Origin: Spelaeicoccus albus
GTDB lineage: Bacteria; Actinomycetota; Actinomycetes; Actinomycetales; Brevibacteriaceae
Length of the DNA: 64,000 bases
Assembly (NCBI RefSeq): GCF_013409065.1
Contig: NZ_JACBZP010000001.1
Span: forward strand, 248,001 to 312,000
Direction of reading: 5' to 3'
Shown here: positions 47,385 to 55,839 of the stretch, in pieces
How the letters are laid out: every line of letters begins with the position of its first letter
Numbering within the stretch: the stretch's first letter is position 1
Notes under the pieces: model-generated
Database searches by the model: none
Told to the model about the DNA's origin: nothing
What the model saw: the letters and a program-made list of their open reading frames with translations, nothing else
Made by a program: the position numbers and the translations under genes

Positions 47385-48374
47385 ATGGACACGAATCATC
47401 CGACGGTTTTCACGGTCCGCGAAGCACTCGAACACGGGCTAACCCGCGGCAACCTTCGAGCAAATTCTCTGATCGCGCCGAGCCGAGGCATCCGCATCGA
47501 CGCCGAGCGGTGCGGGGAACTCTGGATGCGGTGTACTGCCGCATTGTTGGCGCGGCCCGGCGCGGTCATCAGTCACCACACCGCTGCGGAATTATTCGGC
47601 CTTCCCGGGCCGCGCGCAACGACCGTGCACGTGACGGAAACGAACTTGCACGGCCGGTGGAAAGATCACGGCGTCCGAAACGGCGTGACATCGCATCGCA
47701 ATGTCATTGCGGCGGCGGACATCATGATGGTCGGCACCCGGGTGATCGATCCGACGTCGTTCCTCACCGGGCGCCGGGCGGTGGACCAGCTCGACGCCGC
47801 GGCCGCTGGGGCAAACGGTTCTCCGGGCGGTCCGGTTCTCCCCGTCACGACGCCGGTGCGCACGCTTATCGATCTGGCCGCCGCCGGCTGGTCGCGCAGC
47901 AGCCTTGTCGTGGCCGGAGATGCCTTGGTCAGCGATCGGTTCGCCCTGGCCACGCCCGAGGATATCGGCCGTGCCGTGCGCCGCCTGCACGGCGTCCGCG
48001 GCGTCCGCACTTTGCGTGAGGCGAGCCGGCTCATCCGCACCGGGACGGACTCCGCCATGGAAAGTGTCACTCGGCTGATGTTCATCGACGGCGGCCTGCC
48101 CGAACCCGAAATCAACGTTCCGCTCTACGATCCGGTCTCCGGCGAGTGGCTGGCCCGGCCCGATCTGAGTTATCGGCGGTGGAAGCTCGCTTTCGAGTAT
48201 GACGGTGAGCATCACCGCACCGATAAGGATCAGTGGCAGCGCGATGTCCGCCGGAGGGACCGTTATACGGAAGTCGGGTGGCAGTTGAAAGTGCTGACGA
48301 AGCGTAGCGTGAAAGACGAACCGGAGGTGACCATCGCCACTATCCGCCGCCTCATCGCGTCGAGAGTGGAGTAG
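47385..48374 (+). CDS. AbiEi-like/DUF559 (Vsr-fold) nuclease-like protein
   Basis: 329 residues from ATG at 47385. The N-terminal part (about 1-150) has the AbiEi-antitoxin-like pattern HHTAAELFGLPGP and resembles WYL-free abortive infection regulators. The C-terminal part (about 240-320) is a DUF559 domain: ARPDLSYRRWKLAFEYDGEHH, DKDQWQRDVRRRDRYTEVGW, with a PD-(D/E)xK-like Asp and Glu (RPD...EYDG). This family is related to the very short patch repair fold. Whether it cuts DNA is unknown. The stop lies inside palindrome C. It has no partner toxin gene. Confidence 0.8.
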   Translation: MDTNHPTVFTVREALEHGLTRGNLRANSLIAPSRGIRIDAERCGELWMRCTAALLARPGAVISHHTAAELFGLPGPRATTVHVTETNLHGRWKDHGVRNGVTSHRNVIAAADIMMVGTRVIDPTSFLTGRRAVDQLDAAAAGANGSPGGPVLPVTTPVRTLIDLAAAGWSRSSLVVAGDALVSDRFALATPEDIGRAVRRLHGVRGVRTLREASRLIRTGTDSAMESVTRLMFIDGGLPEPEINVPLYDPVSGEWLARPDLSYRRWKLAFEYDGEHHRTDKDQWQRDVRRRDRYTEVGWQLKVLTKRSVKDEPEVTIATIRRLIASRVE

Positions 48375-48421
48375 TTGTCGGTTTTCGGGCCCAAAAACCG
48401 ACAACTACTCCACTCTCGACG
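48358..48421. repeat. Palindromic element C (64 bp), at the end of the DUF559-type gene
   Basis: Arms at 48359-48385 and 48394-48420 are perfect 27-bp complements with an 8-nt loop (one further outer pair). The left arm begins inside the gene and carries its TAG stop. It is followed by the operon of the FadH-like enzyme on the other strand. Confidence 0.9.
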
Positions 48422-48431
48422 ACGGGGGAGG

Positions 48432-50474
48432 TCAGGCGAGGGCGGTGGCGGCCTGCAGCGCGTCGTCGAAAGCGCGGACGGCGTTCAATCCGGACGCGTC
48501 GCGGGCGCCTCCGATCACGGTGTGCGGGATTCCGCCGCCAGCGAGCTCGGCGGCCAGCGTCGTGCTCGGCTCCTGTCCGGCAGCGATCACCACCGTGTCG
48601 GCAGGGATCAACCGTTCGCTGCCGTCGTCGACACCGGTACCGGATTCGGCGATCCACACGCCGTCGTCGGTGATCCTCCGATAGGCCACGTCCGTGAGGG
48701 TTTGTACGCCGGCGCTGCGAATGGAGGCCACGACAGCCCACCGCGTGGAGGGGCCGATACCGGCGCCGATCCGTCCCGACCGTCGCATGATCGTCACTTG
48801 GCGAGCGCTCGGCGCGCGACCGCCGCTTTCCGTCAGTCCGTGCGAGCGGGCAAAGCGTTCGCGGGCGGCCTCGTCATCGATGCCTGCGGCGTCCGGGCAG
48901 GCAAGCAGCTCGGACAGGTCGACGGCGATACCTCCGGCGCCGATCACCGCCACGCGTCGCCCGACAGTGTCCAGCGCATCGAACGCCTGGTGGTAATTGA
49001 GCACATGCGGCAAGTCCGCGCCGGGCAGGTCGACGGCGCGGGGCTCGACGCCTGTCGCGACGACGACGTGTTCGTAACCGGCCAAGTCGGCGGCCGTCAC
49101 GCGCCTGCCCAGTCGGATTGCAACGCCGAGCCTCGGTAGTTCGTTCTCGAAATAGCGGATGGTCTCGCCGAAGTCTTCCTTGCCCGGCACGCGGCACGCC
49201 AGGCGGAACTGGCCGCCGATTCGCGACTCGGCATCGAAGAGGTCGACGGCGTGACCGGCCTGGGCCAACGTCAGCGCGGCCTGCATGCCTGCCGGTCCGG
49301 CGCCCACGACCGCGAATCGACGTGTTGATGCCCGGACCGTCGACGACGCGGCCGGCGGATCGGGAAGGGGAAAGCGCAGCTCCCGGCCGGCGCGCGGATT
49401 GACAAGGCAGGACACGGCGGCGTCGCCGATCGACCTGTCGATGCAGGCCTCGTTGCATCCAATGCACGTGTTGACGAAATCGGGTCGTCCGGCCTTCGCC
49501 ACTATCGCCGGATCGGCAAGGAACGGTCTGGCCATCGAGACCAGATCCACGCGGCCGGCGGCCAGCACCTCCTCGGCCTGCGTCATCGAATTGATCCGGT
49601 TCGACCCGATCACCGGCACGTCGAAGCCCGCCGCGCGCACGGCGCCGCGCAGACGGGCGGCCACCTCGATCCACATGCCGTGCGGCACCAGACCCTGCAC
49701 GGTGGGTGTCCGGGATTCGTGCCAGCCGATGCCCACGTTGACGGCGTCCGCGCCGGCGCGCACCAGTTCGACGGCGAGCGCATCGTGTTCGTCCGCTGTC
49801 GACGATCCCTTCATCAGGTCGGCGCCGGACGTGCGCGCGATGACCGGCACGTCGACGGCCCGCCGCACGGCCCGCACCACTTCGCTGGGGAACCTGGCGC
49901 GCCGCCCGGCATCCCCGCCCCACTCGTCGTCGCGCAGATTCGTCACCGGCGAAGCGAACTGGTTGAGCAGGTAGCCTTCGGACGCCATGATCTCGACGGC
50001 GTCGAAGCCGGCTTCGACGGCGAACCGGGCGCCGGCCGCGAAGTCGTCGATGGTCTGCCGGATCTGCTCGTCCGACATGGCCTCCGGCTCACACCGGGAA
50101 AAACCGCTGTAGACCGCGGACGGCGCCACCGGGGTCATGCCGAATGCGCTTTCAAAAGCGTACCGGCCGGCATGGAACAGTTGCAGCGCGATAGTGCCGC
50201 CGGCGGCGTGCACGTCGCGCGCGACCCGCCGAAGACGCCGGACGTCGTCCGGTTCGGTCAGGATCGCATAGCCCCGCCCGCCCGCACCGACACGGTTGAC
50301 GGCGATGCCGCCCGTCACGATGAGATCGGCGCCGCCGCGAACACGCTCGACGTAGAACGCGGCGAGATCGCTGCCGTCGCCGACCGTCTCGAGATTCATG
50401 TGCATCGACCCCATCAGGATGCGATGCTTCAATTCGAGTGCGCCGATCCGGGCCGGCTCCGACCAGCGCGGCAT
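48432..50474 (-). CDS. FadH-like 2,4-dienoyl-CoA reductase / OYE family flavoprotein
   Basis: 680 residues in the FadH layout. An FMN-binding TIM barrel (about 1-335) contains FHAGRYAFE and a substrate helix; a 4Fe-4S cluster motif CIGCNEACIDR then CLVNPRAGRE (about 340-370) follows; then FAD (VVGAGPAGMQAALTLAQAGH) and NAD(P) (VAVIGAGGIAVDL) Rossmann domains. E. coli FadH reduces 2,4-dienoyl-CoA using NADPH. Here the position after the enoyl-reductase gene (stop/start abutting) suggests it reduces cyclic diene acyl-CoA. Last gene of the four-gene operon. Confidence 0.92.
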   Translation of the reverse strand: MPRWSEPARIGALELKHRILMGSMHMNLETVGDGSDLAAFYVERVRGGADLIVTGGIAVNRVGAGGRGYAILTEPDDVRRLRRVARDVHAAGGTIALQLFHAGRYAFESAFGMTPVAPSAVYSGFSRCEPEAMSDEQIRQTIDDFAAGARFAVEAGFDAVEIMASEGYLLNQFASPVTNLRDDEWGGDAGRRARFPSEVVRAVRRAVDVPVIARTSGADLMKGSSTADEHDALAVELVRAGADAVNVGIGWHESRTPTVQGLVPHGMWIEVAARLRGAVRAAGFDVPVIGSNRINSMTQAEEVLAAGRVDLVSMARPFLADPAIVAKAGRPDFVNTCIGCNEACIDRSIGDAAVSCLVNPRAGRELRFPLPDPPAASSTVRASTRRFAVVGAGPAGMQAALTLAQAGHAVDLFDAESRIGGQFRLACRVPGKEDFGETIRYFENELPRLGVAIRLGRRVTAADLAGYEHVVVATGVEPRAVDLPGADLPHVLNYHQAFDALDTVGRRVAVIGAGGIAVDLSELLACPDAAGIDDEAARERFARSHGLTESGGRAPSARQVTIMRRSGRIGAGIGPSTRWAVVASIRSAGVQTLTDVAYRRITDDGVWIAESGTGVDDGSERLIPADTVVIAAGQEPSTTLAAELAGGGIPHTVIGGARDASGLNAVRAFDDALQAATALA

Positions 50475-51287
50475 CTAGCGAGTCGGGCGCGGCGGAAGGC
50501 TCAGCGGATCGGTCGTGTCGTGCCAGAACGGCGGCGCAACGACCGACAGCCCGCCGTCGACGACGAGAGTTTGCCCGGTGATGTATTCGGACTGGTCGGA
50601 CAGCAGGAACTTGATTGCCCCGGCCATATCGTCGACGGTGCCCGGCTTGCCCTTGGGGATCTTTTGCAGCACTGTCTCGATCGGAGCCTGCCCCGGAACC
50701 TTGTCGTAGAAGTATTCGAGCGAATCCGAGTCGATAAGACCGCCGTTGACGCCGTTGACGTTGATGCCGTATCCGGCGAACTCGACGGCCATATAGCGGA
50801 TGAAGCTCTCGACCGCGGCCTTGTAGGAGCCGAGCGCCGCGTACGTCGGGTACGCGCGGACGCTGCCGTAACTGGTGACGGCGACGATCCGGCCGCCGTC
50901 GTCCATCAGCTTCACGGCTTCTTGCGCGCCGAGAACGAACGGGCGAACGTTCATGGCGTACGACCTGTCGAGGTGGTGGGACTTCAGGTCGACGATCTTT
51001 TTGAAGGCGGACGCCGCGGCATTGTTCACGAAGTAGTCGACGCGCCCGTACTTCTCGGCGGCCACGTCGAAGATGCGCGGGATGTCCTCGGGATTCTCGA
51101 CGTCGGCCTGCACCGTGACGCCGTCGCCGCCGAGTTCGCGCAGCCGGGCGACGACTTTCTCGGCCAACTCGGCGTTCTTCTTGTAGTTGACGACTACCGA
51201 GGCACCCTCGGCCGCGAGCATTTCGGCGAGCCGGGCGCCGATTCCCCTGGAGGCGCCCGTGATGACTGCGACTTTAGAGTTCGTCAC
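50475..51287 (-). CDS. FabL/ChcA-type enoyl-thioester reductase (SDR)
   Basis: 270 residues. It is an SDR with GASRGIG (11-17) and NNAAAS (88-93) in place of NNAG. Tyr149 and Lys156 in TYAALGSYKAAVE are spaced Y-x6-K, the enoyl-reductase pattern of FabI and FabL, not the Y-x3-K of other SDRs. The segment SYGSVRAYPTYAALGSYK aligns with B. subtilis FabL. Streptomyces ChcA, 1-cyclohexenylcarbonyl-CoA reductase, is another SDR enoyl reductase. A reductase of alpha,beta-unsaturated thioesters is likely. Overlap with the FadH-like gene is nil but they abut. Confidence 0.87.
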   Translation of the reverse strand: MTNSKVAVITGASRGIGARLAEMLAAEGASVVVNYKKNAELAEKVVARLRELGGDGVTVQADVENPEDIPRIFDVAAEKYGRVDYFVNNAAASAFKKIVDLKSHHLDRSYAMNVRPFVLGAQEAVKLMDDGGRIVAVTSYGSVRAYPTYAALGSYKAAVESFIRYMAVEFAGYGINVNGVNGGLIDSDSLEYFYDKVPGQAPIETVLQKIPKGKPGTVDDMAGAIKFLLSDQSEYITGQTLVVDGGLSVVAPPFWHDTTDPLSLPPRPTR

Positions 51288-51293
51288 TGATTT

Positions 51294-52499
51294 CTAACCT
51301 TCCGCTGACTGTGCACGGGCGGCGCGGGCGAATACGTCCCGCGCGACGACCGTCTTTTGGATCTCGTTGGTGCCTTCTTCGAACCGCTGGGCCCTTGCGT
51401 CACGGTACACGCGTTCGATCTTTTGCGTTTGCCAGTATCCGAGCCCGCCGTGTATTTGCAGGGCCTTATCGGTCACGCGGGTGAGCATGTCGACCGCCGT
51501 CATCTTGGCGATCGACGACATGGCCGTATCGCGCTCACCGCCGTCCTGCCAGCGCGAGGCCGCCTCGAGGACGACTGCCCGCGCGGCCTGAATGTCGGCC
51601 TCGTTCTCGGCGATCATGAACGAGATCGCCTGCCGGGCGGCAAGCGGCTTACCGAACGTGACGCGCTTCAACGCGTACCCGACAGCGAGCTCTTGGGCGC
51701 GCTCGGCCAGGCCGACGCAGCTCATGGCCACCGAAATGCGGCTCGGCGTCAGGAAGCCGCCGAGTGCGACGTCCAACCCCTCGCCTTCCTGTCCGAGACG
51801 CGCCGCGGCCGGAACCGGGGTGTCGGTGAAGTACAGCTCGGCATGGTCGGTTCCGTGCACGCCCATGGTCTTGGAGGTGTCGACGACCTCGACTCCCGGA
51901 GCATTCCGGTCGACGAGCAACGCAACGGTGCCGTCCTTGCCGGTCGATCCTTCGAGCCGGGCGAACAACAGCCAATAGTCGCAGCGCACGCCGAAGGTGA
52001 TCAGATGCTTCGCGCCCGTCAGGTAGTAGGTATCGCCGTCGCGGCGGACCGTCGACGTGATGTCGGCGCCGGTACCGTTGCCCGGCTCGGTCAAGGTGAA
52101 CGCCACCTTGATGTCGCCGGCGATACTGGGCCGCACAAACTTTTCGCGCTGGACGTCGTCGGCGTACGGGTTCATGGCCCGCCACGTGCCGTTGACGACG
52201 TGCACGATCATCCTGATCGACGCGTGCGAGCGGGAAAAGACTTCCATGAGCCGCATCCATTGCACGAAAGTCAGGCCTCGGCCGCCGAGCTCGGCCGGGG
52301 CGGCCAGCGACAGGTAGCCGCGGGTCTTCAGCTCGGTCCACAACTCTTCGGGCACGTACCCGTCACCGGCTTCAATGGTCTCGGCCCATTCCTCGCCGGG
52401 CCCGACCGTCCAGTCCGTGACCTCGGCCAGCAAGGCATCGAAAGCGTCGTCGGCAAGCCCCGCCGCTCCGCGTCCGGCGGCGGCTTCCTGGGTGGTCAC
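51294..52499 (-). CDS. Acyl-CoA dehydrogenase
   Basis: 401 residues with all typical parts: an N-terminal helical region, FTLTEPGNGTGADITSTV and GAKHLITFG of the middle domain, and a C-terminal domain with QIHGGLGYWQ and the catalytic-Glu-containing segment YRDARAQRFEEGTNEIQ. It oxidises or, in reverse, handles acyl-CoA double bonds using FAD and an electron-transfer flavoprotein. It abuts the EPSPS-like::ligase stop with no gap and is 6 bp from the enoyl reductase gene, so it belongs to the same operon. Confidence 0.95.
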   Translation of the reverse strand: MTTQEAAAGRGAAGLADDAFDALLAEVTDWTVGPGEEWAETIEAGDGYVPEELWTELKTRGYLSLAAPAELGGRGLTFVQWMRLMEVFSRSHASIRMIVHVVNGTWRAMNPYADDVQREKFVRPSIAGDIKVAFTLTEPGNGTGADITSTVRRDGDTYYLTGAKHLITFGVRCDYWLLFARLEGSTGKDGTVALLVDRNAPGVEVVDTSKTMGVHGTDHAELYFTDTPVPAAARLGQEGEGLDVALGGFLTPSRISVAMSCVGLAERAQELAVGYALKRVTFGKPLAARQAISFMIAENEADIQAARAVVLEAASRWQDGGERDTAMSSIAKMTAVDMLTRVTDKALQIHGGLGYWQTQKIERVYRDARAQRFEEGTNEIQKTVVARDVFARAARAQSAEG

Positions 52500-55493
52500 T
52501 CAGTTACTCCTGTCGTCGATGCGCTGCGAGGCGAGGCTGCCGGCCTGCTCGCGCAGCACGTACTTTTGGATCTTACCCACTGCATTGCGCGGAATCTCAT
52601 CGGTCACTTCGAGCCGTTCGGGCCAGTAGTGTTTCGACACCTCGTTCTCGTCGAGGTACTGCTGCATCTTTTCGAAGGTCAAGGCGCCGCCGGCGGCCGG
52701 GACCACGAACACGCATCCGCGTTCGCCGAGCCGTTCGTCCGGCATGGCCACCAGCGCGACGTCCTCGACGTCCGGATGCCGGTACAGCAATTCTTCGATC
52801 TCGGCGACCGGGATCTTCTCGCCGCCGCGATTGATGACGTCGCGCACCCGCCCGGTGATCCGCAGGAAGCCGGCGTCATCGATGGTGGCAAGGTCGCCGG
52901 TTCGGTACCAGCCGTCGTCCGTGAACGCTTCGGCGGTCAGGTCGTCCCGGCCCAGATACCCGGAGAACATGGTGTCGCTCTTGAGCTCGAAGTTGCCCTC
53001 GGTGCCGTCCGGCAGCAGTTTGCCGGCGTCGTCCACGATCCTCAAGTTCACGCCCTGCAGCGCCCGGCCGTCGGTGCCCCACACCTTGACCGGTTCGTCG
53101 GTGGGAGCGGCAAGCGCGCCCAAGCACGTCTCGGTGGTGCCGAAGGCGCCGCACACCGTCGTGCCCAGCACGCGGGTGGCGCGTTCGGCAAGGGCACGCG
53201 GGACCGCGGCGCCGGTGGCCACGAAGATTCGCAGGCTCGAAGCGGGTGCGGCGCCGTTCTCGACCGCCTTGACCAAGTCGGTAAGGAACGGCGTGGCGGC
53301 CTGCACAAACGTGCCCTTCCAGCCGCGCAGGACTTGAAGCGCGCGCTCGGGGTCCCATTCGGCCTGCAACAGTTGCGGCGCTCCGAGCACGAACGCCAGC
53401 CACATTCCGTAGAGGAACCCGGTCTGATGGGCGAGCGGCGACGGGATGTAGACGGCCTCGTTCCGGCGCAGCCCCAGGTGGCGGATCTCCATGGCGGCGG
53501 CCCGGCTCAAGGTCGTATGGCGCTGAATGACGCCCTTCGGCTCGCCGGACGTTCCGGACGTGAACAGCAACTGCGCCGCTGCCTCGGCGTCCGGGGCGCG
53601 CGCATCGATGGCGGCCCTGTCGACGTCGACGCGGTCGAGTGCGGCGTCCCAGTCGTGCCAGCGGACGCCGGCCGTTTCCGGCAGGGCTTCCGGCTGATCG
53701 GCGCGGATGACAAGAACGTCCGTCAGGTCAAGGTCACCGCCCTCGAGGACAGCTGCCGCTTCGTCGGCGTGCCGACGTCCGCGGAATTCCTCGGGCACGA
53801 TGAACACGCGTGCCTCGGAGCGGCGCAGGGCGAACGCGACTTCGCGCTGGCGGAAGATCGGCATGACCGGGCAGACCACTGCGCCAATGCGCATGGCCGC
53901 CACGGCAATGACGACGAATTCGGACCAGTTCGGCAGTTGGACGGCGACCCGGTCGCCCGGTCCGACGTCGAGGCTCAGCAGCAGGGCGGCCGCGCGATCG
54001 ACGCGTTCGTCGAGATCGTGCCACGTCAGATAGGTCGTTGCGGTCTTCCGGGCATCGACGACGGCCGTTTCGCCCGGGCGCTCGCCCGCCCACCGGCGTA
54101 CCCACTGTTCGCCGGTGACTGCGGCAGCGCGTTCGATGGCGTCTTGATCCACTTGCAGCGCCCTTCGCGATTTGGCGGTAGTCTTCGGTGCCTTCCCGTT
54201 TTCCACTCGCATGTCGAGCCCGAAGAGGTTCATCGAGTCGAGGAACCGGGGGTAGGAAATACGGTACGCGTTCGGGTAGGTCAGCGTGCTGCGCCCCTCG
54301 GCCGCGGACGCCGCCACGGCCAGCGACATGAGCACGCGGTGGTCGTTGAACGAGGACAGGTCGGCGGCCGCCAGCGAGTCGACGCCGCGCACCTTGAGGC
54401 TGCTGCCGTCGAAGTCGAGGTCGCCGCCCATGCCGTTGAGCTGCAGCATCGACGTGACCCTGTCGGATTCCTTCAATCGGACGTGTTCGACGTTCGTGAA
54501 GACGGTCTCGCCGTCGGCAAAGCTGGCCAGTGTGGACAGAATCGGCAGCATGTCGGGGATGTCTCGGCAGTTGACCGTGACGGGGTTCAGCCGGATTCCG
54601 TCATGGACGACGCGCACGCCGCGTGCCTTTTCGTCGAATTCCATCGGCAGGCCCATGCTGGACACGATGTCGAGGAAATCGGCCTCGGGGTGGTCGGAAT
54701 CCACGGCTTTGGTCTGCAGCAGGCCCCGCAAGAGCACGTCGGACGGGTGGATGGCGGCCGCGGCCAGTCCGAACGCGACGGAACCGATGTCCGGGGGCAT
54801 CACGACGTCCGCCGGATGCGCCTGCTGGTTCGGTTCGATCTCGTACCGGTACCCGTCCGCCGATGCGCTCACGTGCAGCCCGAACTGGCGCATCATCTTG
54901 ACGGTCAGGTCGATGTACGTGCGTTCATTGAGCGTGCCGTCGACAACTATCGTCGTGCGGTTCTTGGCAAACGGCGCCAGCAGGATGAGCCCGGAGATCC
55001 ACTGCGACAAGGTGCCGTCGATATGTACCTCTCCCCCGACGGGGCGCCGGGCCTTGACGGCGATGGGCGGGCAGTCGGTCGGGGACTGTGCATCGACGCC
55101 CATTTGACGAAGCGCGTCGAGCAGCGGGCCGATCGGCCGGCGTTGGAAGTATTTCTGGCCGGTGACGACGACGTCCCGGTCGGACAAGCACGCCAGGCCG
55201 ACCATGAAGTACAAGGTCGTGCCGGAGCTTCCGGCCGAGATGGTGCCGCGACGCGGACGGTACTGGCCGCCGTGCACGACGAAGGTGTTGCCGTCGATGT
55301 CGATCTTGATGCCGAGCCCGCGCAGCAGATCGACTGTGTATTGCACGTGGCGGGCATCCGTGAGGCCCGTGATGCGGCTGACTCCGGGCGCCAGGGACGC
55401 GAGGATCAGCGCGCGGTGCGCGTGATATTTCGAGTTGGGCACTTCGACGTCGCCGCGGATGCGACCCGGAGTGCCGAGTACTGACAGATACAT
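52500..55493 (-). CDS. EPSP synthase-like domain fused to acyl-CoA ligase
   Basis: 997 residues from ATG at 55493, the start that aligns with EPSP synthases; 41 further upstream codons are unlikely. Residues 1-430 are EPSP-synthase-like: VPNSKYHAHR (Lys22, Arg27), GSSGTTLY (88-95), RRPIGPLLDALR, SQW (163-165), RDIPDMLP (Asp314), RLKESDR (Glu342, Arg345), NDHR (383-386). Residues about 455-997 are an AMP-forming acyl-CoA ligase: LLFTSGTSGEPKGVI (near 645), YRTGDLATID, GRVRDVINRGGEKI and RNAVGKIQKYVL. No frame disruption is visible, so this is a true fusion, the first gene of the operon. Confidence 0.92.
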   Translation of the reverse strand: MYLSVLGTPGRIRGDVEVPNSKYHAHRALILASLAPGVSRITGLTDARHVQYTVDLLRGLGIKIDIDGNTFVVHGGQYRPRRGTISAGSSGTTLYFMVGLACLSDRDVVVTGQKYFQRRPIGPLLDALRQMGVDAQSPTDCPPIAVKARRPVGGEVHIDGTLSQWISGLILLAPFAKNRTTIVVDGTLNERTYIDLTVKMMRQFGLHVSASADGYRYEIEPNQQAHPADVVMPPDIGSVAFGLAAAAIHPSDVLLRGLLQTKAVDSDHPEADFLDIVSSMGLPMEFDEKARGVRVVHDGIRLNPVTVNCRDIPDMLPILSTLASFADGETVFTNVEHVRLKESDRVTSMLQLNGMGGDLDFDGSSLKVRGVDSLAAADLSSFNDHRVLMSLAVAASAAEGRSTLTYPNAYRISYPRFLDSMNLFGLDMRVENGKAPKTTAKSRRALQVDQDAIERAAAVTGEQWVRRWAGERPGETAVVDARKTATTYLTWHDLDERVDRAAALLLSLDVGPGDRVAVQLPNWSEFVVIAVAAMRIGAVVCPVMPIFRQREVAFALRRSEARVFIVPEEFRGRRHADEAAAVLEGGDLDLTDVLVIRADQPEALPETAGVRWHDWDAALDRVDVDRAAIDARAPDAEAAAQLLFTSGTSGEPKGVIQRHTTLSRAAAMEIRHLGLRRNEAVYIPSPLAHQTGFLYGMWLAFVLGAPQLLQAEWDPERALQVLRGWKGTFVQAATPFLTDLVKAVENGAAPASSLRIFVATGAAVPRALAERATRVLGTTVCGAFGTTETCLGALAAPTDEPVKVWGTDGRALQGVNLRIVDDAGKLLPDGTEGNFELKSDTMFSGYLGRDDLTAEAFTDDGWYRTGDLATIDDAGFLRITGRVRDVINRGGEKIPVAEIEELLYRHPDVEDVALVAMPDERLGERGCVFVVPAAGGALTFEKMQQYLDENEVSKHYWPERLEVTDEIPRNAVGKIQKYVLREQAGSLASQRIDDRSN

Positions 55494-55839
55494 GAAGCGC
55501 CTTAGAGATTCGTAGTCGGGAAACGTGAAGAATCGTGCGTCGATCGACGGGCGAGGGCGGTCATGGTGCCAGCGCGGGCGGGAACGAATGCCCCCGTCGG
55601 CGGGGTTGCTCGGCACCGGTGCGTCTCATGAATGTTTTCCCCCAGTTCTTCGTGCTCTGACCCGAGAGTATCGTCATGCTATTAATTCTGAAACAGTCCT
55701 CCCGAATCTTCTCGGCCCCCCACAAATTCGGGCGCGAAACTTAGTGGATTCGGCACCGTGTCGGCGTCCGGGCGGCCTGCGGGAATATCTCGACCGTGAA
55801 CTGTGCTCTGCGTAGTGACTACGGAAAATGGAGCATTAC
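55494..55839. other. 346-bp divergent intergenic region (operon and HxlR promoters)
   Basis: No coding sequence is seen. It must hold promoters for the EPSPS-like operon (minus) and for the HxlR operon (plus). It contains a small CCCC/GGGG stem near 55590-55605, an AT-rich patch at about 55675-55695 and a palindrome at 55811-55823. No terminator or RNA structure stands out. Confidence 0.6.
55811..55823. promoter_or_regulatory. Palindrome CGTAGT-G-ACTACG upstream of the HxlR gene
   Basis: A perfect 13-bp dyad (6-bp arms, 1-nt centre) ends 16 bp before the HxlR start. HxlR/DUF24 regulators bind short palindromes near their own promoters, so autoregulation is likely. Confidence 0.55.

Noticed and set aside
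47385-48374. Complete type IV toxin-antitoxin system
   Set aside because: Only the AbiEi-like N-terminal pattern is present; no AbiEii toxin gene lies in the region, so a two-gene system is not supported.
51357-55484. 1375-codon open frame on the plus strand across the EPSPS-like::ligase and acyl-CoA dehydrogenase genes
   Set aside because: It is antisense to four genes with clear motifs and its translation is Arg/Val/Asp-rich without domains, a typical shadow frame of high-G+C DNA.
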